A stretch of 64,000 nt of DNA from an uncultured bacterium. GTDB lineage: Bacteria > Planctomycetota > UBA1135 > GCA-002686595. The notes under the pieces were generated by a model. It was not told the origin of the DNA. It made no database searches and saw only the letters and a program-made list of their open reading frames with translations. Position 1 is the first letter of the stretch; every line of letters begins with the position of its first letter. The stretch spans positions 1 to 64,000 of the forward strand of contig CALBMX010000035.1 of assembly GCA_937896235.1 (NCBI GenBank). Direction: 5' to 3'. Shown piece by piece: positions 52,701 through 60,075 of this stretch. Both the position numbers and the translations under genes were made by a program.

Positions 52701-53697
52701 GACGGAAGCGAGAGGTGGAGGGCCCCACGCCGGCTTCGACTTCATCGACGATGTAGAGCTCAAGAGCTTTCGCAGGTGCACCTTGCAAACCGAGGACGAT
52801 CGCGGCGCGGCGCTTCATCTCATCGTCACGGTCCGCGGCAAACTCAACGAGGTCGGAGCCCAGGTCCTTGCCACTCTCCCTGGAGAAGAATGCCAAACGC
52901 AGGCGAATCTTGTCGATCTTAGCGGTGATCGCCTCATCCAGTTCAGCGGTATCGGTTGCGCCTTCCTCTTCGCCTAAAAGACGCTTGAGGACCTTCTCGT
53001 AAGCCCGTCGAGCATTGGCTTCCTTACCCCTCGCATCGAGCAAGCTCGCGCGATGGATTTGCGCATCGGTGGAGTCGTTGGATTCGATCAGCTTCTCAAA
53101 AGAATCTTCCGCCTCTTTGAAGTTGCCGACGCGGCGCTCCACACTGCCCGCAATCCACCATGCGGATTCGCAGCGCTTGCTAAAGACTGGCTTGCGCTTC
53201 TTTTGGCCGTCAGCTGGTGGATCGGAAGCTTCGAGCGCACTTTGAGCGTCTTCGACCTCATCCTTAATAATCGAAGCAAGGGATTCGGTCAAGAGGCGAG
53301 ACTCCCCGTAAGCGACCTGAACCGCAGCGAGCAGGCTGTCGATGTCGGCCCCTTCGCCAAGGGCAAGTGCGACCTCAAGGGCAGCCACAAGCTCCGGTGA
53401 GAGCTCCGTCGCGACCTCAACGATCGACTGGCTCGCTTTGGAGGACTTGGACGGAGGTGCGATCTGAGGCGCAGCGCTGATAGATGCCGTCGATTGGACA
53501 GCTCCTGTCGTTAGCTTCGCTGGTGTAAGCGTGGTGAATGACGACGAGCTCGTACTCTGGATCGTCGTGGGGAGGGCGGAGCTAGATTGCGCATGTGCAA
53601 TCGCAGACCAGCCACTTAGCAGTAGCAGTCCCGTGGCGACGTGGAATTGAAGAGGGGCTACTTTCTGGTGGAGCCAAACGTTTGGGATCAGTCTCAT
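46768..53697 (-). CDS. Giant exported TPR-repeat protein (2309 aa)
   Basis: A signal peptide-like N-terminus (VATGLLLLSGWSAIAHAQSS) precedes a Ser/Thr-rich linker, then more than 2000 residues of tandem TPR-like helical repeats (for example WASVERRVGNFKEAEDSFEK-type units near residue 185, LLGNLLKETGQADRAIRIYQ near 835). No enzymatic motif was found. The C-terminus is a charged coiled coil (LKELQEKEAEAQKVQLEA). It is the last gene of the MoxR/VWA operon, 5 bases after the VWA gene. In Bat operons a TPR protein (BatB/BatE type) is usual but far smaller. A scaffold for large envelope complexes is a plausible role. Confidence 0.75.
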   Translation of the reverse strand: MRLIPNVWLHQKVAPLQFHVATGLLLLSGWSAIAHAQSSSALPTTIQSTSSSSFTTLTPAKLTTGAVQSTASISAAPQIAPPSKSSKASQSIVEVATELSPELVAALEVALALGEGADIDSLLAAVQVAYGESRLLTESLASIIKDEVEDAQSALEASDPPADGQKKRKPVFSKRCESAWWIAGSVERRVGNFKEAEDSFEKLIESNDSTDAQIHRASLLDARGKEANARRAYEKVLKRLLGEEEGATDTAELDEAITAKIDKIRLRLAFFSRESGKDLGSDLVEFAADRDDEMKRRAAIVLGLQGAPAKALELYIVDEVEAGVGPSTSRFRQEARMSEWAIQSASAAKAQEHAWNASVSAKLGRDRNYAMTLLVEAYRMDENIPTLIDRFKDSSDKGELTHEARSVWVELLREQGRIDEAIALFSDAGNTDETLIGKTADLAAQTQRKLIEIYREGDRTDEMIAAYRERIAAEPERLSWREGLSRFYLERGDQAKAESVWTSFVEGEELGNGVFDEDTLLLGFSILSDLGLDDLAIASANRAIEMKRGHLAACLLLFGLHQERGRLDLAEAALDKLAELAAPDEPARLDLAEAWERLGRLDRSVEVLEGVVEVRGAAESGEDLAMHLAWLYSEVGNEEKALDAWMGLWTRINALSRRNYVEDRLMTVASRLGTLADIAISLEEKLLDGTADERETGLLVRLYSKVGDPVSASEIIDEFLKTSGGDVVEALQEKARVYLSCTDFFHYERTVEELIALDPDGKPDYLRQLAMSQLERGKPEDARDVLRQLKDLEGEGTDAAEFEAGVLALAGLREDAILAYQKGIAGDANRIESWLLLGNLLKETGQADRAIRIYQYLAETAEKDDLFTIAIDGLLNLEAPAATLAWAKRITFERIAGRNDRAYLYQLVADLAEAANDADSVLIALESSLSIAGERRSSILRELVDRAAGSQDVWNPGAGGNKAKHLAFSRRLVGLGEIVPPDVFLNLGEVFLGADDPTAALRTFRMATDLPDQGAFDRQTAEIFESAGYAEEALGTYERVLVSEPSSSGLLVKVAEMHERLGHNGTAADLYKRGTELQLSRQPASATKEEKASTQTGARSWWGARNIDDFDRYFQRNVTGVLAVLSQAEGRALATNQMELLERELSIELADIEANKVESGEGAEAPKETLGRFPRSFHRAAFLRSLAFTFDVPQLAQDMDLALLDRFFPTDEDLLPTLVRDRLQRGYVAAARGLLDATERPAAETSPLRFLVGQGAEEALPKQVSVEETMRLILPLIIDGAISDAALLLGRTTLGKGASSSDVQALMSASMFIGNADLSLRFGRQWLLSMFESNTSAWMLRPVIEELETILEPKEFRGICLLLATKATEDPEKGQALLEILPDLQSKFAEPLISNEQLRELIDAKDDLGWGWGIAPVILLLPEAERTSALRSALPRINATARSGFLLDMLATSKAPLGAPLTEYFKEIFPESLEEADMDSMTYRVNSLGSLSVNHEAALTICEALITADPELHGARSARLSLLEKLGRLDEALALAPEDWKAVSGNSDYYATRAKIAIEALLTEHDFDALLVCIDQTPGDDPIADTIARVNLLQRNDRKEQALELLEVALGESPKLVILWKTMLTLRRSQNDHAQTVLCFEKLIELEPDERSHKEGLIGYWIAKRNSIEALRIKETLPPTVEVTETKLASELPGGFLLASGATVVIRASLLGGGSSEINRKDSPTIKGVKELAERGDSAEAATMLRRIWRAFPAGISGLDRYGRMDFSAGSGAIPSWIWPADAPTAEEQALASAEAEKERDLKPNRGGFDRYKEFKKPEPVPAESGYIHLADYDFGVAEMERILRTSSSSARNSTGARDLMGGLLKAQVSASSAEAVRDNLLSTIASKQAGKIQHAMLLQLLDNQPELLNEECEAVLEELARTLQADDLGPLRALARLHARRGSIDSAVRIYRWCASKVRPVTGYFMDDGMGMIDPRGFLEEVKETLTGEDLYSVVEDIVFFATSSGNVWDRGQNELFAMQTWRDMVPAGEALTRCTEVLKTISTTEFDAAPPRELAKVAVGLYLEGGDTARALECFEVGLATFDRSLFGGIEYLWPDPERPGYVSSQDLVAFFPEDSSAYPAAVDWYQAVATVLAEWHDDERITDFEAVRLSAFAALRLAQLGEAQSAVEIVTNALTWDDLPSGADLYLVDAARAAGAEDLAFAAERASYEKGELILERVAEVVAGVQRAEGPEAALAMGDDLLVFTRHPRILSALVDAASASGDPERVRALEGLQAEAKAADERLKELQEKEAEAQKVQLEAAKKAK

Positions 53698-53702
53698 CGC
53701 GT

Positions 53703-56282
53703 TTAGATTCCTGCGGCGCCCGCGCGCCCGCTATTCCAAATACCGCCGACTAGGCGGCGGTTCAAGAGTTCGGTTAGGTAGACAGCTAGCGCGAACGCCA
53801 AGGCCAGTGGCCACAGGGCGCGTCGCCGCTTGGGGAGGTCGCCACCGCCGGTTGCTGGGAGGCTAGGGCCGGTGAGCCCAATCCCATTACCCGCCACGTC
53901 ACCCAAAATGCCGTGTTGCCCGCCAGTAACGGAGCTCAATCGGGACAGGTCCAAAGCATCTGCGGGGTCGATAGCGAACTCGCCGGCGACATCGTCAAAT
54001 GCGCGGGAGACCGCGAGTCCTTTCAAGCCGTTTTGCGAAGAGGCGTCACCAACGTGGAGGCGCAGCTCATCTGCTGGGTCGCAAAAGAAATCCGCCTCGA
54101 ACCAACCCGGGGCCAAGCGCCTAAACTGGATGGGACTCTCCACGCTAGAATCTTGGTCGCCGGAGTCCGCTCCGAAAATGCGAGCACCTGGGAAGGCCGC
54201 GCCGCTATCGGCAAACCGTGAGCGCGCAATCAAGCGTACCCGCCAGTCGTCGCGAAGAATCTCGAAGCGGAACGGCATACGATCGCGGGCAGTTTGTTCC
54301 AGGGCGCGTGCCATCAAAGGTCCATAGCCGTCCCAACCTTGCCAGCCTTCGCTGGCGGGACCCGTGGGCTCGGTCATCAGAGTGGTGACTCGTCCGAGTC
54401 CATTGTTCCAAGAGGCGAGCACGGGGTGACCCTCGTTTGCCGTCTCGATGACCTTATGCGCACCGTCTTTGAGGCTTGTCTCGACGTAAGCTCCCAGCTC
54501 GGGGAGCTCCGCGGGATCCACATCGCCCCACCAGGTCGCGCCGCCGCGCCCGCTCACCACGTGCGGGCCGGGCCGCATCGAGGGGAGCTTGGCGGTGGTC
54601 GGTTGTTTCAGAAGAATCTCGGGCAGGTTGAAGCGATTGGGCACTCCGTAGAATCGACCCTTACCCCAGTTTGCGAGGGTGACCAAGAATTCAGAGTGCG
54701 CCGCGCTTCCGATGAGTACGGTCGAAACGTTGATGCCGTCTTCGGCCATGCTGCGAAGCAGCGGTTCAAAAGCGCCGGTCTCTACGCCGCCGTCCGTTAG
54801 GATCAGGACGTGCTTGTAGCGCGTGCGGACGTTTTTGAGGCCGTAGAAGGCCTCTTCGATTGCGGGCAAAATCACCGTGCCGCCACCTGCGTTGAGGCGG
54901 TTGAGTGCCCGCTCGATTTCGATTGCGTTCGAGGCGGGCTGAATCGGGACGGCCCATCGTTTCGCGCCGTAGAACTCGACGAGTCCCACCTTGTCGTGGG
55001 GGAGGAGGCGCCGAATCGCGAGGCGCGAGACTTCTTTCGCGAGCTGGACGCGGTTGCCACCCATCGAACCCGAGGTGTCGATGATGATCACTAGGGTCGT
55101 CGAAGGATCGCGCTTCTCTTCCTTTTGGACAAACTCGACGGGCAGCAATTCCTCGATTGGGGTTTTGTGCCAGCCTCCCGGTCCGAAGGCGCCAGAGCCG
55201 CCGGATGCGAAGAGGCCGAGGCCAGCCTCGGTAACCGCCGCTGCGATCGCTTCGAGGCTTGCATTGGAAACGGTCGAGGCGGGAGCGTCATCGAGTACGA
55301 CCAGGTCGGAGTTACCAAATAGAACCTCCGCAAGCTTTGGGTCGCTGAGGTCGTCCGGGTTTGTATTGGTGATGTGGAAACCGGGACCCACAAGCTCCGA
55401 GAGTGCCTCCCCGCCGCGGGCCATGCGAGAGCCGACGTAGAGCGCTTCGAGTGGCGGACCAATCGCGAGGGTAGTCGCGAACGTGTCGTTCTCCTCGCGA
55501 CCCAATGGGGTCGTGCTCTCTATGCGAACGGCGATGGTTAGGAAGCCAGATGATTCAGGCTCGAAGGAGAGTTGTGCTGTCGTGATTTCGGTTGCTTGGA
55601 TGTTCCGTACAAAGGACTCGCGCGCAAGCTCGCGAATTTCGCCGCCACTCTGCCCCTCTAGGACAAGGTCAAACGCGGCGGGTGCGTCGAGGATTCTTGC
55701 CTCGATCGCAACGGTGGTTCCAACGCGCAGAGCTGCTCCCGATTGGGGCGCCCCCGTTACGGCAACGATGCGCGGGTCGCTGTCTGAACTTGCGACCAAA
55801 AGGGTATGGACGGGGATGCCACGACTGGTGAGCTCCGCAACAGCACTGGCCCAACGTGTGTCGGTGGCCTGCCCGTCGGTGATGAGGGTGATCTCGCCGG
55901 GATAGCCGGTCGGAATCGAGCGTGCTGCTCTGCCCAGAGCGTCGCCGATGGGCGAGCTGAGTTCGGTCCCGAAGTGGAGGTAGTGCTGCAGCTCGCCCGG
56001 GGTCGCGTGCGCCCTACGGTCCGTCTCGATCTGGGCAGCGCTTGCTTTTGCCACATCGGGCATGCTCGAGGAATCGTCGACAACAAGCACGTGGTAGCTC
56101 CGATCGTCGTCAACAATCGAAGCGGGCTTCGCCAGCGCGATGACAATCAGGCCGAGTGCCAGCGCGCGCAGGACGCCCGTTTGCGCGGCCTCTTTGCCAC
56201 GCAGGCGGCGTGGCCAAAACCAGAGGGCGGGAAGGGCAAAAAGTAGCACAAGCCAGCCGGGCTCAAGGAAAGTCAAACTCAT
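53703..56282 (-). CDS. Membrane protein with two VWA-type domains and glutamine-amidotransferase-like region
   Basis: 859 aa. The start at 56282 overlaps the upstream stop (ATGA) and gives two N-terminal TM helices (PGWLVLLFALPALWFW, LRALALGLIVIALAKP). A first VWA-like segment begins at YHVLVVDDSSSMPDV. A GATase1-like fold follows near residues 280-370 (LFGNSDLVVLDDAPAST), then a second VWA with intact MIDAS (LVIIIDTSGSMGGNRVQLAK). A C-terminal TM (LWPLALAFALAVYLTELLN) ends the protein. This architecture is frequent in planctomycete MoxR operons, where function is not defined. Confidence 0.82.
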   Translation of the reverse strand: MSLTFLEPGWLVLLFALPALWFWPRRLRGKEAAQTGVLRALALGLIVIALAKPASIVDDDRSYHVLVVDDSSSMPDVAKASAAQIETDRRAHATPGELQHYLHFGTELSSPIGDALGRAARSIPTGYPGEITLITDGQATDTRWASAVAELTSRGIPVHTLLVASSDSDPRIVAVTGAPQSGAALRVGTTVAIEARILDAPAAFDLVLEGQSGGEIRELARESFVRNIQATEITTAQLSFEPESSGFLTIAVRIESTTPLGREENDTFATTLAIGPPLEALYVGSRMARGGEALSELVGPGFHITNTNPDDLSDPKLAEVLFGNSDLVVLDDAPASTVSNASLEAIAAAVTEAGLGLFASGGSGAFGPGGWHKTPIEELLPVEFVQKEEKRDPSTTLVIIIDTSGSMGGNRVQLAKEVSRLAIRRLLPHDKVGLVEFYGAKRWAVPIQPASNAIEIERALNRLNAGGGTVILPAIEEAFYGLKNVRTRYKHVLILTDGGVETGAFEPLLRSMAEDGINVSTVLIGSAAHSEFLVTLANWGKGRFYGVPNRFNLPEILLKQPTTAKLPSMRPGPHVVSGRGGATWWGDVDPAELPELGAYVETSLKDGAHKVIETANEGHPVLASWNNGLGRVTTLMTEPTGPASEGWQGWDGYGPLMARALEQTARDRMPFRFEILRDDWRVRLIARSRFADSGAAFPGARIFGADSGDQDSSVESPIQFRRLAPGWFEADFFCDPADELRLHVGDASSQNGLKGLAVSRAFDDVAGEFAIDPADALDLSRLSSVTGGQHGILGDVAGNGIGLTGPSLPATGGGDLPKRRRALWPLALAFALAVYLTELLNRRLVGGIWNSGRAGAAGI

Positions 56283-58030
56283 GGCATGCGCCCTGAACGG
56301 AAGAGATACCACTCGCCGAGTAGCATGAGGAGAGCCAGGAGAAGTAGGGGCACATTCCAGTCGCTACCACCTGAAGAGAGGTCGGCGGGCGTTGTGATGG
56401 TAAGTGCCATCGTGCCGGCGGTGCTGAGTAGACCGGCAGCAGGTGCGACACCAGAGGTGATGGGCGAGAGGAGCGAGGCGTGCAATGTTTCGTAGTCACC
56501 GGCGACGGGTGGAATCGCCGCGGCGCCAACGGCGCCGAAGATCGACCCCGCCTCGGTGACCAAGGTGTCTTTGGCCTGTCGAAATGGCCCGGGGACCGCG
56601 TGGCCAGCGATGGCGAACGGCGGAACGGCTTGGGTGCCCGCGAGCCAGCGCGCGGTAAGGCCCACAAGGAGGGGGAACGACTGACTCTCGACCAACTCAA
56701 ACGGGGGTGCAAAGAGAGCGCGATCGGTCCAGAGCTGCGGAGTGGATCCAGGCTGGCGCGCGCCGAAGGACACGCTGTCGTTGGTGACATCGAGCGTGTC
56801 GGAAACTCGCTCGATTTCACCAAGGTGCAGGCTGGTGAAAATCGACTGGAACGAGCTGCCTTGCCGTGTTGTGCTAGCCTCAAAAGACGCGTCCAGGTCG
56901 GCGCGATCCGCCAGGTTCCAGAGCGCCCTTGCTGTGGACGAGGCCAGCTCCTCTGGAGAGCCTATCGCAACGGTTGCCTCCGCTGCACTAGTGAGGAAAA
57001 GTCCGGGGTCGGCCTCGACGGCTTCCGTGAAGTCGCTCGGCGTGTTGGGTCCTAGCCAGACGCCGATGGCTGCTCTCTCCGCGGGTGCGCGAAGGGAAGC
57101 GCTGTCGTCCAATGTGAGCGCCTCCGGTTGAGCCTCCAGTCCCGCGCTTGCAGTGAGGGCCTCACCGATGCGGGCAACGGGCAGGTCCCGAAGCCAGTAA
57201 CCGCTATCGGGAGCGGCGCTCAAAAGCGAGGGATCGATACCCGCGACAGTTGGAGGCTTACCACTGGCGGTAGCTAGGAAGACGTCGACCGAAGACCAAT
57301 CACCTGAAGCTGCAGGGGCCATCCCGAGCGCGACCATTGCGTCGTCCTCAGCTGGCGACTGCGGATTCTCGGTGTCGGCATTGGTCTGCACGCGCAGGAT
57401 CTCTAACTTAGCGTCCGACGTTTGCTCAAGGGCTAAGACGAGCTCGGCGGAGAGCGGCGTGGCGCCTACGATGAGTGCGGTGACGCCGTTGGGGCGGTTG
57501 CGGGCGTCCCGGGCGATGCGGAGCAACTCGGAGGTGATTGTCTCGGGGGAGGCTTCGGGTTGTAGGTTCGCGGTGCGCTCCTCCAGAAGAAGATTGGCTT
57601 CCGTTGGGCCGAGCAATGTGCGGGGGACAGCTCCCATAAAGAGCAAGCTGCGATTGGACGAGGGGAGCACGCTCACGACCTCGGCGGCTAAGCGAAGCGC
57701 GCTCTCGAATCGGTCTCCCCGGGCGGCAGAGGCGGAGCCGTCGAGGAGTACGACGTAGTCTCGCGCCTCCTTGTTTTGGGTGAGCGGTCCAGCTAAGGCA
57801 AATAGCAACAGCGCGAGGATAGCCAACACGAAGGCGTATGCGCGCGGATGGCGAAAGCGTGCGGTCAGCTTGCGCGCGAGGGACTCCTCGACGGCCTGCT
57901 TCCAGAACAGCGTGGTGGGGACGATGATTTCACGGTGTCGCACACGCAGGCGGTGCAAAAGATACAGCCCGCCAGCTAAGCCGAGTAGGCCGGCGGCGAA
58001 GCCGAAGGGGGAGAGGAACTCAAGGCTCAT
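56279..58030 (-). CDS. BatA-like membrane protein with degenerate VWA domain
   Basis: 583 aa. The N-terminal motif LSPFGFAAGLLGLAGGLYLLHRLRVR is the BatA-type membrane segment. The VWA domain starts at YVVLLDGSASAARGDRFESA, where the MIDAS consensus DxSxS reads DGSAS. That core is kept, but the Thr/Asp positions farther on are not evident. The C-terminus has a short TM (VPLLLLALLMLLGEWYLF). It overlaps both neighbours by 4 bases, so the DUF58-BatA-VWA genes form a translationally coupled block. A start at 58030 is chosen because the longer frame (58111) lies inside the DUF58 gene. Confidence 0.82.
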   Translation of the reverse strand: MSLEFLSPFGFAAGLLGLAGGLYLLHRLRVRHREIIVPTTLFWKQAVEESLARKLTARFRHPRAYAFVLAILALLLFALAGPLTQNKEARDYVVLLDGSASAARGDRFESALRLAAEVVSVLPSSNRSLLFMGAVPRTLLGPTEANLLLEERTANLQPEASPETITSELLRIARDARNRPNGVTALIVGATPLSAELVLALEQTSDAKLEILRVQTNADTENPQSPAEDDAMVALGMAPAASGDWSSVDVFLATASGKPPTVAGIDPSLLSAAPDSGYWLRDLPVARIGEALTASAGLEAQPEALTLDDSASLRAPAERAAIGVWLGPNTPSDFTEAVEADPGLFLTSAAEATVAIGSPEELASSTARALWNLADRADLDASFEASTTRQGSSFQSIFTSLHLGEIERVSDTLDVTNDSVSFGARQPGSTPQLWTDRALFAPPFELVESQSFPLLVGLTARWLAGTQAVPPFAIAGHAVPGPFRQAKDTLVTEAGSIFGAVGAAAIPPVAGDYETLHASLLSPITSGVAPAAGLLSTAGTMALTITTPADLSSGGSDWNVPLLLLALLMLLGEWYLFRSGRMP

Positions 58031-58977
58031 GCTTCGTACCGTCCGCCCTCGAAGAGGGTGGCGAGCTGGTCGACGATGGGTTCGTCGACGTCTAGTTGTA
58101 GCAGGCCGCACTGGCGGCGTGTCGCGAAGGCGGTCAGGCCCAATTCAAAGGCGTCGTAGGCTTCGCGATACCGATTGAGCAGGTCGGCTGTAATGGAGAG
58201 GTTTTGCGCCTCACCCGTTTCCGAGTCGACGAGGCGGAGATCACCTGCCATGCGAATGGGATCGGGATCGCGATCGCCTTTGCGGACGAGCTGTACAAGT
58301 AGCAACTTGTGGCGCGTGCGGCCTAGGGCTCTGGTGACGGCCTCGATACCAGCGGGATCGAAGAAGTCCGAGATGATGACCAGCAGTCCGCTGCGCAGGT
58401 TCATCCCTGTAAATTTACGCAGGCTCCGCACGATATCGGTGGTGGTTCCAGGACCCTCGGGGTCGGGGCCGAGGCCACTCAGCACCTTGGCAAACGTCAT
58501 GGTGCGGCCCGCTCCCGATTGGGGGCGGATGGCGACGCGTACGTCATTTGAAAACGGGAAGACACCTACTGAGTCGTGCTGGCCGAGTGCGATCGTAGCG
58601 AGCGCCATCGCGGCGCGCAAACCGCTGTGGGCGCGCGGTGCAAGTGGCGTCTCCGAACCGGGGGGCCCTGTTGCTTCGGGTGTGTAGGCACTAGCCGAGA
58701 GGTCGGGCATGAGATAGACGGGCAGGTCCTCCATCTCTTCAAACAGGCGCAAAAAGACGCGACCGAGACGGCGGTAGATATTCCAATCCACCGCGCGCAA
58801 ATCATCGCCCGGCGAATAGGGCCGGAAATCGCGGAACTCGATTCCGTGGCCCATTGCCTTCGATCGCTGCTCGGCAAAACGACCGCCCATGGGTACCCGA
58901 CCTGCGATAAGACGCAGCTGGTGTAGGGACTCCATGAAGTGCGGGTCGAAGAGCTCTTCGAAGGCAAGGGTAGGCAT
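58027..58977 (-). CDS. DUF58-domain protein
   Basis: 316 aa, typical length. The family motif FRDFRPYSPGDDLRAVDWNIYRRLGRVFLRLFEE is split here between residues about 48 and 82, and the rest is a VWA-like alpha/beta domain. DUF58 proteins accompany MoxR ATPases and VWA proteins in most bacteria; they are thought to be clients or partners in MoxR-dependent maturation, but a molecular role is not established. The gene starts 9 bases after moxR and overlaps the BatA-like gene. Confidence 0.93.
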   Translation of the reverse strand: MPTLAFEELFDPHFMESLHQLRLIAGRVPMGGRFAEQRSKAMGHGIEFRDFRPYSPGDDLRAVDWNIYRRLGRVFLRLFEEMEDLPVYLMPDLSASAYTPEATGPPGSETPLAPRAHSGLRAAMALATIALGQHDSVGVFPFSNDVRVAIRPQSGAGRTMTFAKVLSGLGPDPEGPGTTTDIVRSLRKFTGMNLRSGLLVIISDFFDPAGIEAVTRALGRTRHKLLLVQLVRKGDRDPDPIRMAGDLRLVDSETGEAQNLSITADLLNRYREAYDAFELGLTAFATRRQCGLLQLDVDEPIVDQLATLFEGGRYEA

Positions 58978-58986
58978 CGTTCTGCT

Positions 58987-60006
58987 CTAGTTAGCGGAGT
59001 TCTTGAGCTTGTTCACAACCGCGGCGACGATCTTGTCGGCGTTCACATTGTCGCTCATCGCGTGGAAGTTGAGCATCACGCGGTGGCGTAGAACATTGGC
59101 CGCAGCGTAGTCAATGTCATCCGTTGAAACGGCGAAGCGACCACCGAGTAAGGCGCGCACCTTTCCGACGAGAAGTAGTGCCTGTGCGCCACGCGGGGAG
59201 GCGCCAAGGGCGACGTACTCGTTCACTTCGTCAGGAGCGTAGTCACTTCCTGGCTGCGTTCCCATGACCAGGCGAATCGCGTGCTTCTTGGCTTGCGCTG
59301 GCACCGGAACATCGCGAACGATCTTCCGCAGCTCGTTGATCTCGACGCCGTTGGATACGGGTTTGATCACGATCTCTTGCGTGCCGGTCGTGCGCTCCAG
59401 GATCGCATCGTAGTCGGACTCACGCGGGTAGCCGATGACTAGCTTCAGGAGAAAACGGTCGAGTTGCGCCTCGGGCAGCGGGTAGGTGCCCTCTTGTTCA
59501 ACGGGGTTTTGAGTCGCCATGACGCAGTAGGGCTCCGCAAGCTTAATCGTGCGGCGCCCGACGGTGATCTGGCGCTCTTGCATTGCCTCAAGCAGCGCGG
59601 ATTGGGTCTTTGGTGTCGCGCGGTTGATCTCGTCGGCGAGGACTACGTTTGCGACAAGCGGACCCTCGCGGAATTCGAGCTCGTGGCCGCCGCCTTCACT
59701 GTCCACCAAAATTTGGGCACCTTGAATGTCGGCGGGCATCATGTCCGGCGTGAACTGGATACGGGAGAAGTCCAGCTCGACGGCCTCGCCTAGGCAGCGC
59801 ACGAGCATGGTTTTTCCGAGCCCCGGAACACCTTCGAGCAGAACGTGTCCGCCCGCGAAGAGTGCGGTGAGTACTCCCTCGACCACATCATCTTGACCGA
59901 CCATCATGCGGCCGATCTCGTCTTTGATATTGGTGTAGACGGTTAGGAAACGCGCGGCGGCTTTGCGGGCCTCGGCGGATGTGGCGGGTTCGGTTGCTGG
60001 AGTCAT
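58987..60006 (-). CDS. moxR: MoxR-family AAA+ ATPase
   Basis: 339 aa. Walker A (LEGVPGLGKTMLV), Walker B (VVLADEINRATPKTQSALL), sensor 1 (CVMATQNPVEQEGTYPLPEA) and the arginine-finger region (EAQLDRFLLKL) are all intact. MoxR ATPases act as chaperones for VWA-containing complexes, which fits the genes that follow. The start could be ATG 60006 or ATG 60018; the shorter is listed. A gap of 69 bases separates it from the preceding membrane protein gene. Confidence 0.95.
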   Translation of the reverse strand: MTPATEPATSAEARKAAARFLTVYTNIKDEIGRMMVGQDDVVEGVLTALFAGGHVLLEGVPGLGKTMLVRCLGEAVELDFSRIQFTPDMMPADIQGAQILVDSEGGGHELEFREGPLVANVVLADEINRATPKTQSALLEAMQERQITVGRRTIKLAEPYCVMATQNPVEQEGTYPLPEAQLDRFLLKLVIGYPRESDYDAILERTTGTQEIVIKPVSNGVEINELRKIVRDVPVPAQAKKHAIRLVMGTQPGSDYAPDEVNEYVALGASPRGAQALLLVGKVRALLGGRFAVSTDDIDYAAANVLRHRVMLNFHAMSDNVNADKIVAAVVNKLKNSAN

Positions 60007-60075
60007 AGTCGGTCTCAAAAAGGATCGTGCAGGCTGCGCATCCTTGCGCGGCTAGTGTATTTATGGAGGGTCTTG